Positions 7,333-16,622 of a stretch of DNA of 64,000 nucleotides are shown in pieces; the stretch's first letter is position 1, and each line of letters starts with the position of its first letter. The notes below the pieces were generated by a model. The model ran no database searches. It saw only the letters and a list, made by a program, of their open reading frames with translations, and had not been told where the DNA came from. A program made the translations under genes and the position numbers. This DNA is from a bacterium (GTDB lineage: Bacteria > Electryoneota > B3-LCP). The stretch covers positions 41,263-105,262 of the forward strand of contig JAPKYS010000057.1 of assembly GCA_026394195.1 (NCBI GenBank), read 5' to 3'.

Positions 7333-8610
7333 TTACGTCTTCTGCTCCTTTTTCTTTGCCGCAGGGAAGAGGATGTTATTCAAGATCAGGCGATATCCCG
7401 GCGAGTTGGGATAGAGTTCCAACTGTGTGGCGGGATCGCCGACCTGGTGTCGGTAATCCTCGGGATCATGGCCGCCATAGAAGGTAAAAGTCCCCTTGCC
7501 GCAATCCCCATGTAGATACTTCACCTCATCCGCGCCCTGTACTTCCCCCATAATGATGACGCTTTTCTTGATCAGCGACTTTTTGAACGCCGTGGTCTGT
7601 CCCATGAAACCCTTGACCACGGACGTATGGTCCTGAGTCAGCATGGTGGGCACAGGATCGTACTTGGCGGAAAATTCAAAGAGAGTGAAATAATCGAGCA
7701 GATCGCCGCGCGGCGAAATTCCGGTACGTGGTGTGGTATCGATGTCTGAAAATTCATAGACCATCGGGTCGGTGACCAGGGTGAAGTTTTCAAAGGCCAG
7801 ACACTTGCCGTAGTCAAGTTTTTTCTGACAATTCGGATCGACAGGCGTCCCGTCGAAAACGGCAGCGCAGACGTCAATCCCTTCTGACGCCAGGGCGATG
7901 TCGTAGCTGTCTGTCGCCGAACACATGGCGAACATGAACCCGCCTTGTTCCATGTAATCCTTGATGGCTTGAGCCACAGCCTTCTTCTCTTCCTGCACGG
8001 TGGCATACCCTAATTTGTGCGCAATTTCTTCATAGAGCGCCACCTGATCCTGGTACCATTTGGCTCCCCGGTACAGCGCGTAAAATTTGCCGTACTGACC
8101 GGTGAAATCTTCGTGGTGCAGATGCAGCCAGTCGTATTGCACCAGTTTGCCGCCCAGAACCTCCTCATCGAAAATTTTGTCGTAGGGGATTTCAGCGTAC
8201 TCCATGACCAGGGTAACGGCATCATCCCAGGGTTCGAAATCCGGCGGAACGTACACGGCGATCTTGGGAGCTTTTTCCAAGAGGATACGATCCATATTGT
8301 TCTGTTCGATTTCACCGTAGATACCGGTCACCTGTCCTGCCGAATTGACTTCGTAGGTGACGCCTCGCAGACGGCAAACGCGTTCCAGAGCATCCACCGC
8401 CGGAATCAGGAAACTTCCTCCCCGATAGTTCAGCAACCATTCGACATTCACGCCCTGTTGCAGAGTCCAGTAAGCCACACCATAGGCTTTTAAGTGATCC
8501 TTTTGGGTTAGATCCATCGGGATCAAAATACTCTGGGCTTCCGAAGTGCTGAACAGGCACAGGAGCGCCAGGGCGGCGATTTTCCAGCTTTTCCCGACTA
8601 CGTTTTTCAT
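7333..8610 (-). CDS. Exported protein of the family labelled 'asparagine synthetase B' in Bacteroidetes
   Basis: A 425-residue protein with a signal peptide (LLCLFSTSEAQS). The opening segment (ILIPMDLTQKDHLKAYGVAY, then LNYRGGSF) and a DWLHLHHEDFTGQYGKFYA block are characteristic of a conserved FCB-group family that databases name asparagine synthetase B. No AsnB glutaminase Cys at residue 2 or synthetase P-loop is present, so the name is probably wrong. The fold looks like a class I glutamine-amidotransferase/ThuA-like domain (VPPDFEPWDDAVTLVMEYA; FMFAMCSATDSYDIAL; FYGGHDPEDYRHQVGD). Its ATG overlaps the stop of the upstream eRF1-like gene (8607-8610). Function unknown; periplasmic or outer-membrane location is inferred. 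Confidence 0.75.
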   Translation of the reverse strand: MKNVVGKSWKIAALALLCLFSTSEAQSILIPMDLTQKDHLKAYGVAYWTLQQGVNVEWLLNYRGGSFLIPAVDALERVCRLRGVTYEVNSAGQVTGIYGEIEQNNMDRILLEKAPKIAVYVPPDFEPWDDAVTLVMEYAEIPYDKIFDEEVLGGKLVQYDWLHLHHEDFTGQYGKFYALYRGAKWYQDQVALYEEIAHKLGYATVQEEKKAVAQAIKDYMEQGGFMFAMCSATDSYDIALASEGIDVCAAVFDGTPVDPNCQKKLDYGKCLAFENFTLVTDPMVYEFSDIDTTPRTGISPRGDLLDYFTLFEFSAKYDPVPTMLTQDHTSVVKGFMGQTTAFKKSLIKKSVIIMGEVQGADEVKYLHGDCGKGTFTFYGGHDPEDYRHQVGDPATQLELYPNSPGYRLILNNILFPAAKKKEQKT

Positions 8611-9761
8611 ATATGGAATCGCAGGATCGCTCCGATGTGACCGTGTTCAGCCAACCCGGCCTGCGAGTGGACGTGCTCGATGATGCTGCCGGTTTTAATA
8701 GAGGACTCGATGACTTCATCGACCATGTCAGTTAGTTGAGACATCTCTTTTTTGCAGCCGGGGCAGGTTTCCAGCTTGACCCCGAAAAACCCACAATTGC
8801 GGCAGATCGATCCCTCGGTATGCCAGCCGTCCTCGACCAGCAGCATGTGCACGGCGCCCACCTGCAAGGCAGTCAGGACGTTATCCATACCCAGCACAGC
8901 CAATCCCCGCCCCAATGCAGTGTTCACCAGCTTTTTGACCAGCAATTTCTCCGTCTTGGTTTCCACTTTGCGTTCGATCAGCGACACCTCTTCAAGAATC
9001 TTGGCAGTGCGGGTTTTGCCGGGTTCAGCTGAAAAACGTCCGGCGATATTCTCCTTCAGTGTTGGATGCAGGAAGTTTTCAAACTGCGCCAGCACCTGTT
9101 GCTGACCTCCCAGAACCAGGTATTCATAATGACGTCGGTGGAACTGATGGAACAGCACGTCCGCGGCATGGCGGAAATGCTTCTGCATCTCTTCCTCACT
9201 GTGCCGGGACTGACCACGATCGCCCGATCCGGGTCCATCGACTGCCGCCGGCGATTTGGAGACCACAGGCGTTGCAGTGAAAGTCTGGTCGACTTTGATG
9301 ATCTCCCCGATGTAAACGTCATAGAGCTCCGCCTGCGTTTTTCCCAACAGCAGAACGCCGAAGCGGTGATATTCGTCCAAAATCAGCGTCAGAGGTCGGA
9401 TGTGCGCTGACTCTTCTATAAACAGGCTGGATGGTACTGGACGCGGCAGCTGGAAAACGCGCCACATTCCGGCTTCCTGACAGGCGAACACCGCCAGCCC
9501 GCGATAGGTTAATCCCGGAGCGAGTTCGTCACTTAGATATTTTTCTATTTTATCCAGATCGCTCTGGAGGCGGGTTCGAACCTCGATTTCGTACGATTCA
9601 GCCTCTATAATTTTGCGGCCTTCACGCACCAGATTCTTGGAAAACACCTTCTGTTGATCGTGTGAAACTCTTGATCCGTCTACGTTCAGATATAAACTTA
9701 TGATGGGTTGTTTTGCAGATCGAAAATCGAGAAGATCTTCGACGTCAAGGTAGGTGATCAT
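8607..9761 (-). CDS. Bacterial eRF1/Vms1-like release-factor-domain protein with zinc ribbon
   Basis: A 384-residue soluble protein with the layout of bacterial archaeo-eukaryotic release factor-like (BaeRF) proteins: an N-terminal domain beginning with ISLYLNVDGSR, a central domain (LTLILDEYHRFGVLLLGKTQAELYDVY) and a C-terminal eRF1 domain-3-like part (residues about 270-380). The last part carries two CxxC pairs, CRNCGFFGVKLETCPGC, which form a zinc ribbon. Related eukaryotic Vms1 releases peptides from stalled ribosomes; the bacterial homologues are little characterised, so a ribosome-rescue role is inference only. Its stop overlaps the ATG of the next gene, which suggests co-translation with an exported protein of unrelated appearance. 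Confidence 0.75.
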   Translation of the reverse strand: MITYLDVEDLLDFRSAKQPIISLYLNVDGSRVSHDQQKVFSKNLVREGRKIIEAESYEIEVRTRLQSDLDKIEKYLSDELAPGLTYRGLAVFACQEAGMWRVFQLPRPVPSSLFIEESAHIRPLTLILDEYHRFGVLLLGKTQAELYDVYIGEIIKVDQTFTATPVVSKSPAAVDGPGSGDRGQSRHSEEEMQKHFRHAADVLFHQFHRRHYEYLVLGGQQQVLAQFENFLHPTLKENIAGRFSAEPGKTRTAKILEEVSLIERKVETKTEKLLVKKLVNTALGRGLAVLGMDNVLTALQVGAVHMLLVEDGWHTEGSICRNCGFFGVKLETCPGCKKEMSQLTDMVDEVIESSIKTGSIIEHVHSQAGLAEHGHIGAILRFHI

Positions 9762-9890
9762 GCTTTTCTCCTGATAATGGACGGGTGGCGTTTATTTATA
9801 CGAGGAGAGATACTTAACGGTTTCAGGTTATGACGCAATTGAACACGCGAAACCTAACTTGGAACACTACAACGACCCACGAATCTGCAC

Positions 9891-10676
9891 TCAGATGGAG
9901 CGCCGATTTCCAGACCCAACTCCGCTGGTGGGAATCGGCTTGATCGGTCCTTCGGCGCGTCCTTCGATGAACTGCCGGACCACGGGATCGTCTGTGTTCT
10001 TGACCTGTTCCGGCGTTCCGTCGTAGATAATAAGCCCACGGTGGAGCATCACGATGCGATCGGCGACTTTATAGGCTGAAGTCATGTCATGAGTAACCAC
10101 GATGGACGTTACGTCCAACTCCTGGTTCAGCCGCATGATCATCTCGTTGATAATGTCTGCCATGATGGGATCCAGACCGGTAGTGGGCTCATCGTAGAGG
10201 ACATACTTGGGGTCCATCGCCAAGGCCCGAGCCAGTCCGACTCTCTTGCGCATGCCTCCGGACAATTCCGCCGGTTTCAGGTTCTCGATGCCGGGCAGAC
10301 CCACCATGCGCAGTTTGGATTCAACAATTGCGGCAATTTCAGTTTCCGGCAAATCGGTATGCTCGTGGAGCCCGAGAGAAATATTTTCCGAGACGGTCAT
10401 CGAATCGAATAGCGCCGCGCTTTGAAAGAGCACCCCAAATTTGCGGCGAGTCTTGTAGATCTCCTGCTCGCTCATTTGAGTGAGATCCTCGCCATCGATA
10501 AGGATTTCGCCGGAATCGGGGTACAGCAGCCCGACCAATTGCTTCAGCAGGACGCTCTTGCCACAGCCAGATCGCCCGATGATGACAATGCACTCGCCGG
10601 TCTGGATGGTCAAATTGACGCCCCGCAACACCGGATTGTCACCGAAATATTTTACAAGATTTTTAATTTCGATCAC
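9891..10676 (-). CDS. mlaF: MlaF-type ABC transporter ATPase
   Basis: A 261-residue ATP-binding subunit. Walker A GRSGCGKSVLL, Q-loop (LFQSAALFDSMTVSENI), signature LSGGMRKRVGLARAL, Walker B YVLYDEPTTGLDP and the H-loop THDMTSAYKVADR are all present. The MlaF/Ttg2A family energises phospholipid traffic between inner and outer membranes with the permease MlaE, whose gene lies just upstream (stop at 10688). The GTG at 10676 is chosen because the domain starts there; the upstream extension in this frame to 10826 overlaps mlaE and does not match the family. The usual MlaD substrate-binding gene is not adjacent. Confidence 0.92.
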   Translation of the reverse strand: MIEIKNLVKYFGDNPVLRGVNLTIQTGECIVIIGRSGCGKSVLLKQLVGLLYPDSGEILIDGEDLTQMSEQEIYKTRRKFGVLFQSAALFDSMTVSENISLGLHEHTDLPETEIAAIVESKLRMVGLPGIENLKPAELSGGMRKRVGLARALAMDPKYVLYDEPTTGLDPIMADIINEMIMRLNQELDVTSIVVTHDMTSAYKVADRIVMLHRGLIIYDGTPEQVKNTDDPVVRQFIEGRAEGPIKPIPTSGVGSGNRRSI

Positions 10677-10687
10677 TGGGAAACTCT

Positions 10688-11458
10688 TTAGAAGAAGACC
10701 GTCGCCAGGATGTAGTCGAATACCAGAATCAGAATAGCCGAAAGTACGAACGAGCGGATGGTGGCTTTGCCGACGCCTTCCGCTCCACCGGAAGTATTGA
10801 AACCGATATAACATCCGATCAAGCAAATGATGGCTCCGAAGACAACCGACTTGAACAATCCCGCAAAGACGTCATATGGGTTAAAACGCGGCTGTATTTC
10901 ACTAAAAAAAATAGCGCTGGGAATTCCCAGCAGCACGTTTGCCACCAGCCAGGCTCCAGCAATGGCGATTACATCTGAAAAGATCGCCAGAATGGGCATC
11001 ATGATGATACCGGCATAAAAGCGTGGCACCGCCAGATAACGAACTGAATTGATCGCCAGGGATTCCAGCGCATCGATCTGTTCGGTGACCTTCATCGTCC
11101 CCAATTCGGCGGCGATGGAAGCGCCCACACGCCCGGCTAACATCAGCGCAGTCAAGACCGGTCCCAGTTCGATGATGACCGCCTTGTAGGTTGCCAGACC
11201 GAGGAAGCGGATGGGGACGTAATTCTGAATCTGGTAGTTGGTTTGCCAAGCTGAAACTGCGCCGGTGAAAGTACCGACCAAAAGGACGATGGGAAGGGAG
11301 TTGAAACCGATGACGATGAGTTGGTCCAGCAGCAATTGCCGATCCCGATAGATGCCTTTGTAACCGGCGAGGATCTTTCCCAGGAGGATAAAGATCTCTC
11401 CAGCTTCGGTAAAGAAGCGGATGACGGCTCGACCTAAATTGGCGATCAGGAAGGACAT
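10688..11458 (-). CDS. mlaE: MlaE-type phospholipid ABC transporter permease
   Basis: A 256-residue integral membrane protein of the MlaE/Ttg2B family. Visible family features are the central FTGAVSAWQTNYQIQNY segment, LGPVLTALMLAGRVGASIAAELGTMKVTEQIDAL (the loop that contacts the ATPase), and about five membrane helices. The gene ends 11 bases before the MlaF start. It would form the inner-membrane pore of a Mla complex that keeps outer-membrane lipid asymmetry, consistent with a Gram-negative envelope. Confidence 0.92.
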   Translation of the reverse strand: MSFLIANLGRAVIRFFTEAGEIFILLGKILAGYKGIYRDRQLLLDQLIVIGFNSLPIVLLVGTFTGAVSAWQTNYQIQNYVPIRFLGLATYKAVIIELGPVLTALMLAGRVGASIAAELGTMKVTEQIDALESLAINSVRYLAVPRFYAGIIMMPILAIFSDVIAIAGAWLVANVLLGIPSAIFFSEIQPRFNPYDVFAGLFKSVVFGAIICLIGCYIGFNTSGGAEGVGKATIRSFVLSAILILVFDYILATVFF

Positions 11459-11540
11459 ATATTTATTTTAACAACGCATTAGAATCTGAAGGCACGCGTC
11501 GGCAAGCTCCACACCTGGGGTGACGGTAAACAATCGAACG

Positions 11541-14500
11541 TTAATATTCAGCGCCCAGGGAAAGGTAATAGCGCGGTTTATCCGTGCGATCCCAGTAGGT
11601 TCTCCAGGCGACGTCCCAGCGCAAGACAAAGTAACCAAGATTCAGCCGCGCCCCCAGACCGTAGCTCATCATCAAGTCCTGCAGGCTGGTAGCGTCTCCT
11701 TTCTTGACGCTGCCTCTGAAATTGTCCTTGTCCCAGGCTCCGGCAGTATCCATGAAGAGTGCCCCGCGCACGTTGGCGATGTGAATCGGCAGAGGCCAAC
11801 CCAGCACCAGATGTTGTATCATGGGATAACGGAATTCCAGGTTCACCATACCGAACCTGGTACCCTGCGCCGAGTAGTAATCTCCACCGCGGAAAGGAGT
11901 AATCCAGTTGGAGAAATAAAGATCTTCGATACTTCCCTTGATACTGCCATTGAAACGCGGATTGATCCAATTGTCTTCACCGCCGATGAAGAATGGTTCA
12001 GGGTTGGGACCCTCCGAGATCCCCGCCGTTCCTCGCACGGCAAAGGTTAATCCGTCGGCAACCTTGATGTATTTACGTGCGTCAAAAACCACCGTGCGGT
12101 AATCCAGACCCCAGCCCGGAGAGCCGCTGGCTTTGATGTGGCTTTCCAGGTCAGGGCTAACGTAAACGGCCAACCGAGCCCGCATTCCGTTGATGGGACC
12201 GGTCGATCCCCAGAGGATCGTGTCATGAACGTAAGCGAGGCCCGGCCGAATGACCCGCCGTCTTTCCTGGTATTGATATTCGTCGTACAGCCAGCTATAG
12301 GCTTCGCGATTAATCCCCAACAGATTTACTGTAGCCTCCAGCCGCGTATATCTGGAAAATGGATAATCGGCGTAAAGGTCAATTCCGAAGTGGCGATCGC
12401 GAAAATAGGTCTTGGTCTGCTGCGCGGGATCATAGATATAGTAGAAAAAGGCATAATGATGCCCGCCGATTCCCCAGTTGATGCGATTGGGCAGGTGCAT
12501 GTAGAGCAGTTGCGCATTGGTGTTGGAAATATCCGAATAGATATTCAGTCCGACGAACAACTGGTGGTTGCCCAGCATGTCGCTGAGCAGCATGATTCCG
12601 TTTGCCTGCAGCCCGAAAAAGTTGGAATACCCTGCGGAAGCAAAGACAACGTCGGGGGAGAAGTGGATCTTGTACTTATTAACCTTGAATTTGCCATCTT
12701 CTGCGATGTAGTCGGTGGAATCCAGGAAAACCTTTTTCTTCTTCTCGTCACCACGATAAAGATCGTCGAAGACGATTCGCCCTCCCGTTGCGTTGGTCGT
12801 GGGGGTCTGCAACCCGGTTTTTTCAGGCTCTTCTCGCTTCACAGGTTCGGGCGGCAAGGGGTGAGAAAAAGGGGAAGGAGTGACGTTGACAGGATAGCGC
12901 CGCAGTGTCTCATCGAAGGGGTTGCGCAGATAAAAAATATCATAACCCGCATCGAATAAACTGGAAAACGCCAATTCACCTTTATCTGACCAGGTCGGTT
13001 GGAAGCAGCCGGTCAACAGGTTGGTGATGGCGTAATTATCGCCATTGTTCAGGTCGTCCAGATAGAGATTGTAGACTCCGTCCTTATCGCTGATGTAAGA
13101 GAGAATATTGGCGTTGGGCGACCATTCCGGCGTTCGTTCATTTTCCGGTGTGGAGGTGACGCGCTGCAGGGCGTGATTCTGCAGGTCGGCGATGAACACG
13201 TCAGTCTGGTGGTAGTTGAAAGCCGCCATATCGAAATCGTCCGGAGGCTGCCCCTGGTAATCACCGCGGTCACTGGTGAAGGCGATCTTCTGTCCGTCGG
13301 GGGACCAGGAGGGGTCCTGATCGCTGAAAACGTCATCGGTAATCTGTGTGAGTTCGCCGGAATTCAGATCAACCGCGTAAATGTCGGAACGTCCCGCCTT
13401 CATGCCGACGAATGCGATTTTCTTGCCGTCGGGGGCATATGCCGGGGAAAAGATACCGTCAAGATCGAAACGGTAGGTCTTGACGACCGAAGCCTCCTCA
13501 ACGTCCACGATGTGAATTGCGTCGGATTTTCCGGCTTTGGCGGCGAAAGTAAGGTACTTGCCGTCGGGCGACCAGGAAAGTCCGGGGCGCAGCCAGTGCA
13601 GTTCTTCAAACTTGGAACTGGTTTCTCCGGAAACCAGCTTCTTCTTGATTTTGCCTTCCACAACGTCGAGAAGATAGATGTCAAAATAATCGCTGCGATC
13701 GGAAATATACGCCAGCAGTTCGCCATTTGGCGACAGCGCCGGTGAGTTGTTGACGAAATTCTTATCCTTGCGATGATCCGTCAACCGACGGGCAATGTCT
13801 TCGGGGTCCTGCAGAGCAGCCACGGTGGGCCAGTAGGAGTTCTTCAACCAGCGGTGCCAGCGCTTGGAAAGATCTTCTATATTCAACCCTAAAGCCAGCT
13901 TGAAGCCGCGCTCCACGTCCCGGGCGGACTTGATGCGATGCAGCAGCTCCCCTATTTTTTCTTCGCCATAACGCTGCGAGACGTAGTTGAGTACCGATTG
14001 CCCGCCCTTATAATTCAGAAATCCACCCAATTGATCGATGGGAGGCAGATAATCATTTACAGTGGCATCCCGCATGAACAGGTCGGAATCGGTGTCCCAG
14101 CCGTGCCTTGATTCATATTCCGCCAACCCTTCGACGAACCAGGTCGGCATAGGCATGCGGGAAAGCGAGGCGAAGATCGAACTTAGACCACCGCCATAAA
14201 TCATCTCCATCATGATGGCATGGGAGAGTTCGTGGTGAGTCACGTGACGCAGTTGTTCGTAAGATCCTTCGTAAGGGATAACCATGCGGTTCTTGAAAAA
14301 TTCGGTGAACCCGCCCACGCCTTCATCGACGCTTTCAAAGATCGTGTTGGTGCTCTGGAAGGCGTTGTGCGATTGGTAGGTGATAATGCTGATCCGGTCC
14401 TGCAGGGTATAATTGTAGGATTTGGAGATCTGCTTATAGGCGTTTTCGGCGGTTTCAGTGACGAAGCGGGCGACGTCGTACCCATCCTGGGAGAAATAGA

Positions 14501-14651
14501 CGTCGAAATGCTCGCTCTGGAGGTAACTCCAATTTTGTTTGAAGTACTGCACTTTATTCTTACCGAAATCCTGCGCGTAAAGCGCTGAGGGGAGAGCGCA
14601 CAGAATGCTGATCCAGAGGATCAGGCGGTAAGAGCGGAGGGAGTAAGCCAT
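11541..14651 (-). CDS. Peptidase-MA/TolB-propeller/outer-membrane-barrel fusion protein
   Basis: A large exported protein (1036 residues from the ATG at 14651, chosen because a signal peptide ending in LYAQ begins there). Residues about 30-280 are a gluzincin-like peptidase domain with HHELSHAIM (HExxH) and, 50 residues later, WFVEGLAEYES (possible third ligand Glu). Residues about 290-600 contain TolB/WD40-like repeats with 'Ser-Pro-Asp-Gly-x-x-Ile/Leu-x-(Phe)' cores. Residues 650-1036 alternate aromatic beta strands and end in YYLSLGAEY, as in outer-membrane barrels. The gene follows ccsA, whose stop lies 14 bases before this start. A surface-localised metalloprotease or transporter is inferred. 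Confidence 0.8.
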   Translation of the reverse strand: MAYSLRSYRLILWISILCALPSALYAQDFGKNKVQYFKQNWSYLQSEHFDVYFSQDGYDVARFVTETAENAYKQISKSYNYTLQDRISIITYQSHNAFQSTNTIFESVDEGVGGFTEFFKNRMVIPYEGSYEQLRHVTHHELSHAIMMEMIYGGGLSSIFASLSRMPMPTWFVEGLAEYESRHGWDTDSDLFMRDATVNDYLPPIDQLGGFLNYKGGQSVLNYVSQRYGEEKIGELLHRIKSARDVERGFKLALGLNIEDLSKRWHRWLKNSYWPTVAALQDPEDIARRLTDHRKDKNFVNNSPALSPNGELLAYISDRSDYFDIYLLDVVEGKIKKKLVSGETSSKFEELHWLRPGLSWSPDGKYLTFAAKAGKSDAIHIVDVEEASVVKTYRFDLDGIFSPAYAPDGKKIAFVGMKAGRSDIYAVDLNSGELTQITDDVFSDQDPSWSPDGQKIAFTSDRGDYQGQPPDDFDMAAFNYHQTDVFIADLQNHALQRVTSTPENERTPEWSPNANILSYISDKDGVYNLYLDDLNNGDNYAITNLLTGCFQPTWSDKGELAFSSLFDAGYDIFYLRNPFDETLRRYPVNVTPSPFSHPLPPEPVKREEPEKTGLQTPTTNATGGRIVFDDLYRGDEKKKKVFLDSTDYIAEDGKFKVNKYKIHFSPDVVFASAGYSNFFGLQANGIMLLSDMLGNHQLFVGLNIYSDISNTNAQLLYMHLPNRINWGIGGHHYAFFYYIYDPAQQTKTYFRDRHFGIDLYADYPFSRYTRLEATVNLLGINREAYSWLYDEYQYQERRRVIRPGLAYVHDTILWGSTGPINGMRARLAVYVSPDLESHIKASGSPGWGLDYRTVVFDARKYIKVADGLTFAVRGTAGISEGPNPEPFFIGGEDNWINPRFNGSIKGSIEDLYFSNWITPFRGGDYYSAQGTRFGMVNLEFRYPMIQHLVLGWPLPIHIANVRGALFMDTAGAWDKDNFRGSVKKGDATSLQDLMMSYGLGARLNLGYFVLRWDVAWRTYWDRTDKPRYYLSLGAEY

Positions 14652-14664
14652 AGAAGGTATTGGT

Positions 14665-15930
14665 TTAGGTGTAAGAATGCGCTCCACCGAAAAAGTAATT
14701 CCCGAAGAACGAGAGAATGACCATCAGCAAGCCGAAAACCGCCAGGATAGCCGCCTTGGGTCCTTTCCACTGACGTTGGAAGCGCGCGTGTAAAAATCCG
14801 GAGTAAAACAGCCAGATGACCAGCGAACCGACCTCCTTGGGATCCCAGCTCCAGAATGATCCCCAGGCTTTTTCCGCCCAGATGGCTCCGGCGAACAGAG
14901 CGCCGACTGTGTATAGAGGATACCCGATGGTGATGGCTTTGTAGTTGATTTCGTCGAGCAGATCGAGGTTGAAGTCTATCCGGTTCAGGAAATTCCCTTT
15001 TGAGCTGTAAAGCAGGGAATAACATATCAGCATCATGGGCCAGTAAAGAATCAGGATCATCCCGAAGAACTCGAAGATGCGCAGGGGGCTGCGTTCGGAC
15101 AGGGTGAAGATCCCGCCGGTGTTGAGCAATCCTGCAATCAGGGCAGCGATCAGCAGGGCAAAGATCGATATAGCGAAGAAGTTTGATCCGAAATGACTGC
15201 TGTCTTTTTTCTTCAGACTCAGATTGTAGAGGATCGGCATCCCGATGCCTGCCAGAAGCGTGGCCAAACCCAACCCGATCAGGAAGGAACCCCAGCCGGT
15301 GACCGGTATCCCCCCGAATGCAATCTGCAAATCGGATTTAAGCTCGAACCCGAACAGGCGCAGCAGAAAGTAGAATACCACCGGAAATGCGATAAAGCAG
15401 ATCGCCCAGAGCTTCAGGGTTTTCCCTGGGATAGTCGATTTTGGTTGGCGCTGGTGAATCTTCATCAGGTATATGAATCCGACGGCACAGGCAACCACGA
15501 ATGCGCCCGAACCCAACGCTGCCAGGGTGACGTGGATGGTAATCCAGTAGCTCTGCAGCGCCGGAACCAGCGCCATGCTGACGTCCTTGGGGAGCAGCGA
15601 AGCTGTTACCATCAACATGAAGACCAATGGCGAGATGAAACTTCCGACAAGAGGGCGTCGATATTTTTTGATCAGAACCAGAAGTAGAATGACTGCCATC
15701 CAGCTCATCAGCGACATATACTCGTACATGTTCGATAGCGGAACGTGCTCAGAGGTCAGCCAGCGTGTGATGATGGCGGCAGTTTGCGGGATCAGTCCGA
15801 CAGCCATGAGACGGGCGGCGATGCGCCAGATCTGGTCTTTTCGGAAGGTTATATAGAGCGAAAAGGCGATAAAACCTGCGAAGTACAGCCAGAAAGCTAC
15901 GTAAAAAAGCTTCACGTCAAGTGTCGACAC
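14665..15930 (-). CDS. ccsA: Cytochrome c assembly protein, CcsA/CcmF-type heme handling
   Basis: A 421-residue polytopic membrane protein (about 10 hydrophobic helices). The C-terminal half carries the tryptophan-rich heme-handling motif WGSFWSWDPKEVGSLVIW and conserved histidines (SEHVPLSNMYEY, ITIHVTLA, FFGGAHSY). This is the CcsA/CcsB-type subunit of system II cytochrome c maturation, which delivers heme to apocytochromes outside the inner membrane. A CcsB/ResB-type partner is not next to it. The need for this gene fits the multiheme cytochromes at 60.9-64 kb. Confidence 0.9.
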   Translation of the reverse strand: MSTLDVKLFYVAFWLYFAGFIAFSLYITFRKDQIWRIAARLMAVGLIPQTAAIITRWLTSEHVPLSNMYEYMSLMSWMAVILLLVLIKKYRRPLVGSFISPLVFMLMVTASLLPKDVSMALVPALQSYWITIHVTLAALGSGAFVVACAVGFIYLMKIHQRQPKSTIPGKTLKLWAICFIAFPVVFYFLLRLFGFELKSDLQIAFGGIPVTGWGSFLIGLGLATLLAGIGMPILYNLSLKKKDSSHFGSNFFAISIFALLIAALIAGLLNTGGIFTLSERSPLRIFEFFGMILILYWPMMLICYSLLYSSKGNFLNRIDFNLDLLDEINYKAITIGYPLYTVGALFAGAIWAEKAWGSFWSWDPKEVGSLVIWLFYSGFLHARFQRQWKGPKAAILAVFGLLMVILSFFGNYFFGGAHSYT

Positions 15931-15951
15931 GTCACCTCCGGGTGCGTTAGC

Positions 15952-16140
15952 TTATTTGAATTCTTCGGGTAGATTGAGTTTTATATTTAGTTCGTATTGG
16001 CGAGGAGATTTAACGGGCAGATCCAGTGTGCGTAAAATGCCCAGATTAACCTGCTTGACTACACTGCGCACATAGGGATTTAGCTTTACGGTTTTGCCGT
16101 CGACTTTAAGTTCGATCAGGTCCTCGTTTTGTTCTTTCAT
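15952..16140 (-). CDS. Small hypothetical protein upstream of ccsA
   Basis: A 62-residue charged, soluble protein (starts MKEQNEDLIELKVDGKTVKL). No family recognised. The C-terminal half (LNLPEEFK ending) looks like an edge-strand segment. It is 21 bases upstream of ccsA and on the same strand, so it probably belongs to that transcription unit. It has a normal amino-acid balance and no competing overlapping gene. Confidence 0.55.
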   Translation of the reverse strand: MKEQNEDLIELKVDGKTVKLNPYVRSVVKQVNLGILRTLDLPVKSPRQYELNIKLNLPEEFK

Positions 16141-16163
16141 TGCCCTAATAATTTATATCAGTT

Positions 16164-16577
16164 TCATCTGCTTATGATTGCCGCTACCATGCTGTCAGGA
16201 TAGACGTCCAAGGTCATGGTTACGTTTTGACCATCCTTATCACCATCCGTGACGCCTACACCCTGCAATGTCACTCTGGTATCGTTCCCTGCGGTGAGAA
16301 TGGAAAAAGCTCCATCGTCGTTGATCGGTCGATTGGTCAAGATCGTCATCCCCTGCGCGGTGGCAGTCAACCCGCTGAAACTATTCCCGCCGCCGCTGAG
16401 CCACGCAGGAGTTCGGTAGTACTTCTGCGCCCGCATACCCAGGTCACAGAGGTTAACCGACACACGGTCCAAATTGGCAGAAGCCAAATTTTCATTGAAG
16501 GCGCTTACGGCAGCCATGATGGCCACACCGACAAGAATCAAGACTAAGACCATCAGTAAAATCTGAGTCTGTCCCAA
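16164..16577 (-). CDS. Small secreted or pilin-like protein with an N-terminal hydrophobic helix
   Basis: A 137-residue protein whose residues 5-27 are hydrophobic (ILLMVLVLILVGVAIMAAVS), followed by a polar region with Gly/Asn/Asp-rich loops. The layout (very short start, long N-terminal helix, helical continuation NENLASANLDRVS, then beta-rich head) resembles a type IV pseudopilin. However, the classical GFTLIE prepilin peptidase site is absent, and only a Gly2-Gln3 could serve. It lies between a small hypothetical gene and a YjbQ gene on the same strand. A pilin-like role is a guess. Confidence 0.65.
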   Translation of the reverse strand: MGQTQILLMVLVLILVGVAIMAAVSAFNENLASANLDRVSVNLCDLGMRAQKYYRTPAWLSGGGNSFSGLTATAQGMTILTNRPINDDGAFSILTAGNDTRVTLQGVGVTDGDKDGQNVTMTLDVYPDSMVAAIISR

Positions 16578-16622
16578 AACCGGTCCTCTTTAATTTCAAC
16601 CTGTGTAAGCAGAGCTTGTTCC

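Noticed and set aside
9575..9600. GGTTCGAACC tRNA T-loop-like sequence
   Set aside because: It lies inside the eRF1-like coding sequence and no acceptor, D or anticodon arms can be drawn around it.
10677..10826. Upstream extension of the mlaF frame
   Set aside because: It overlaps mlaE, its sequence does not match the ABC family, and a GTG start fits the domain boundary.
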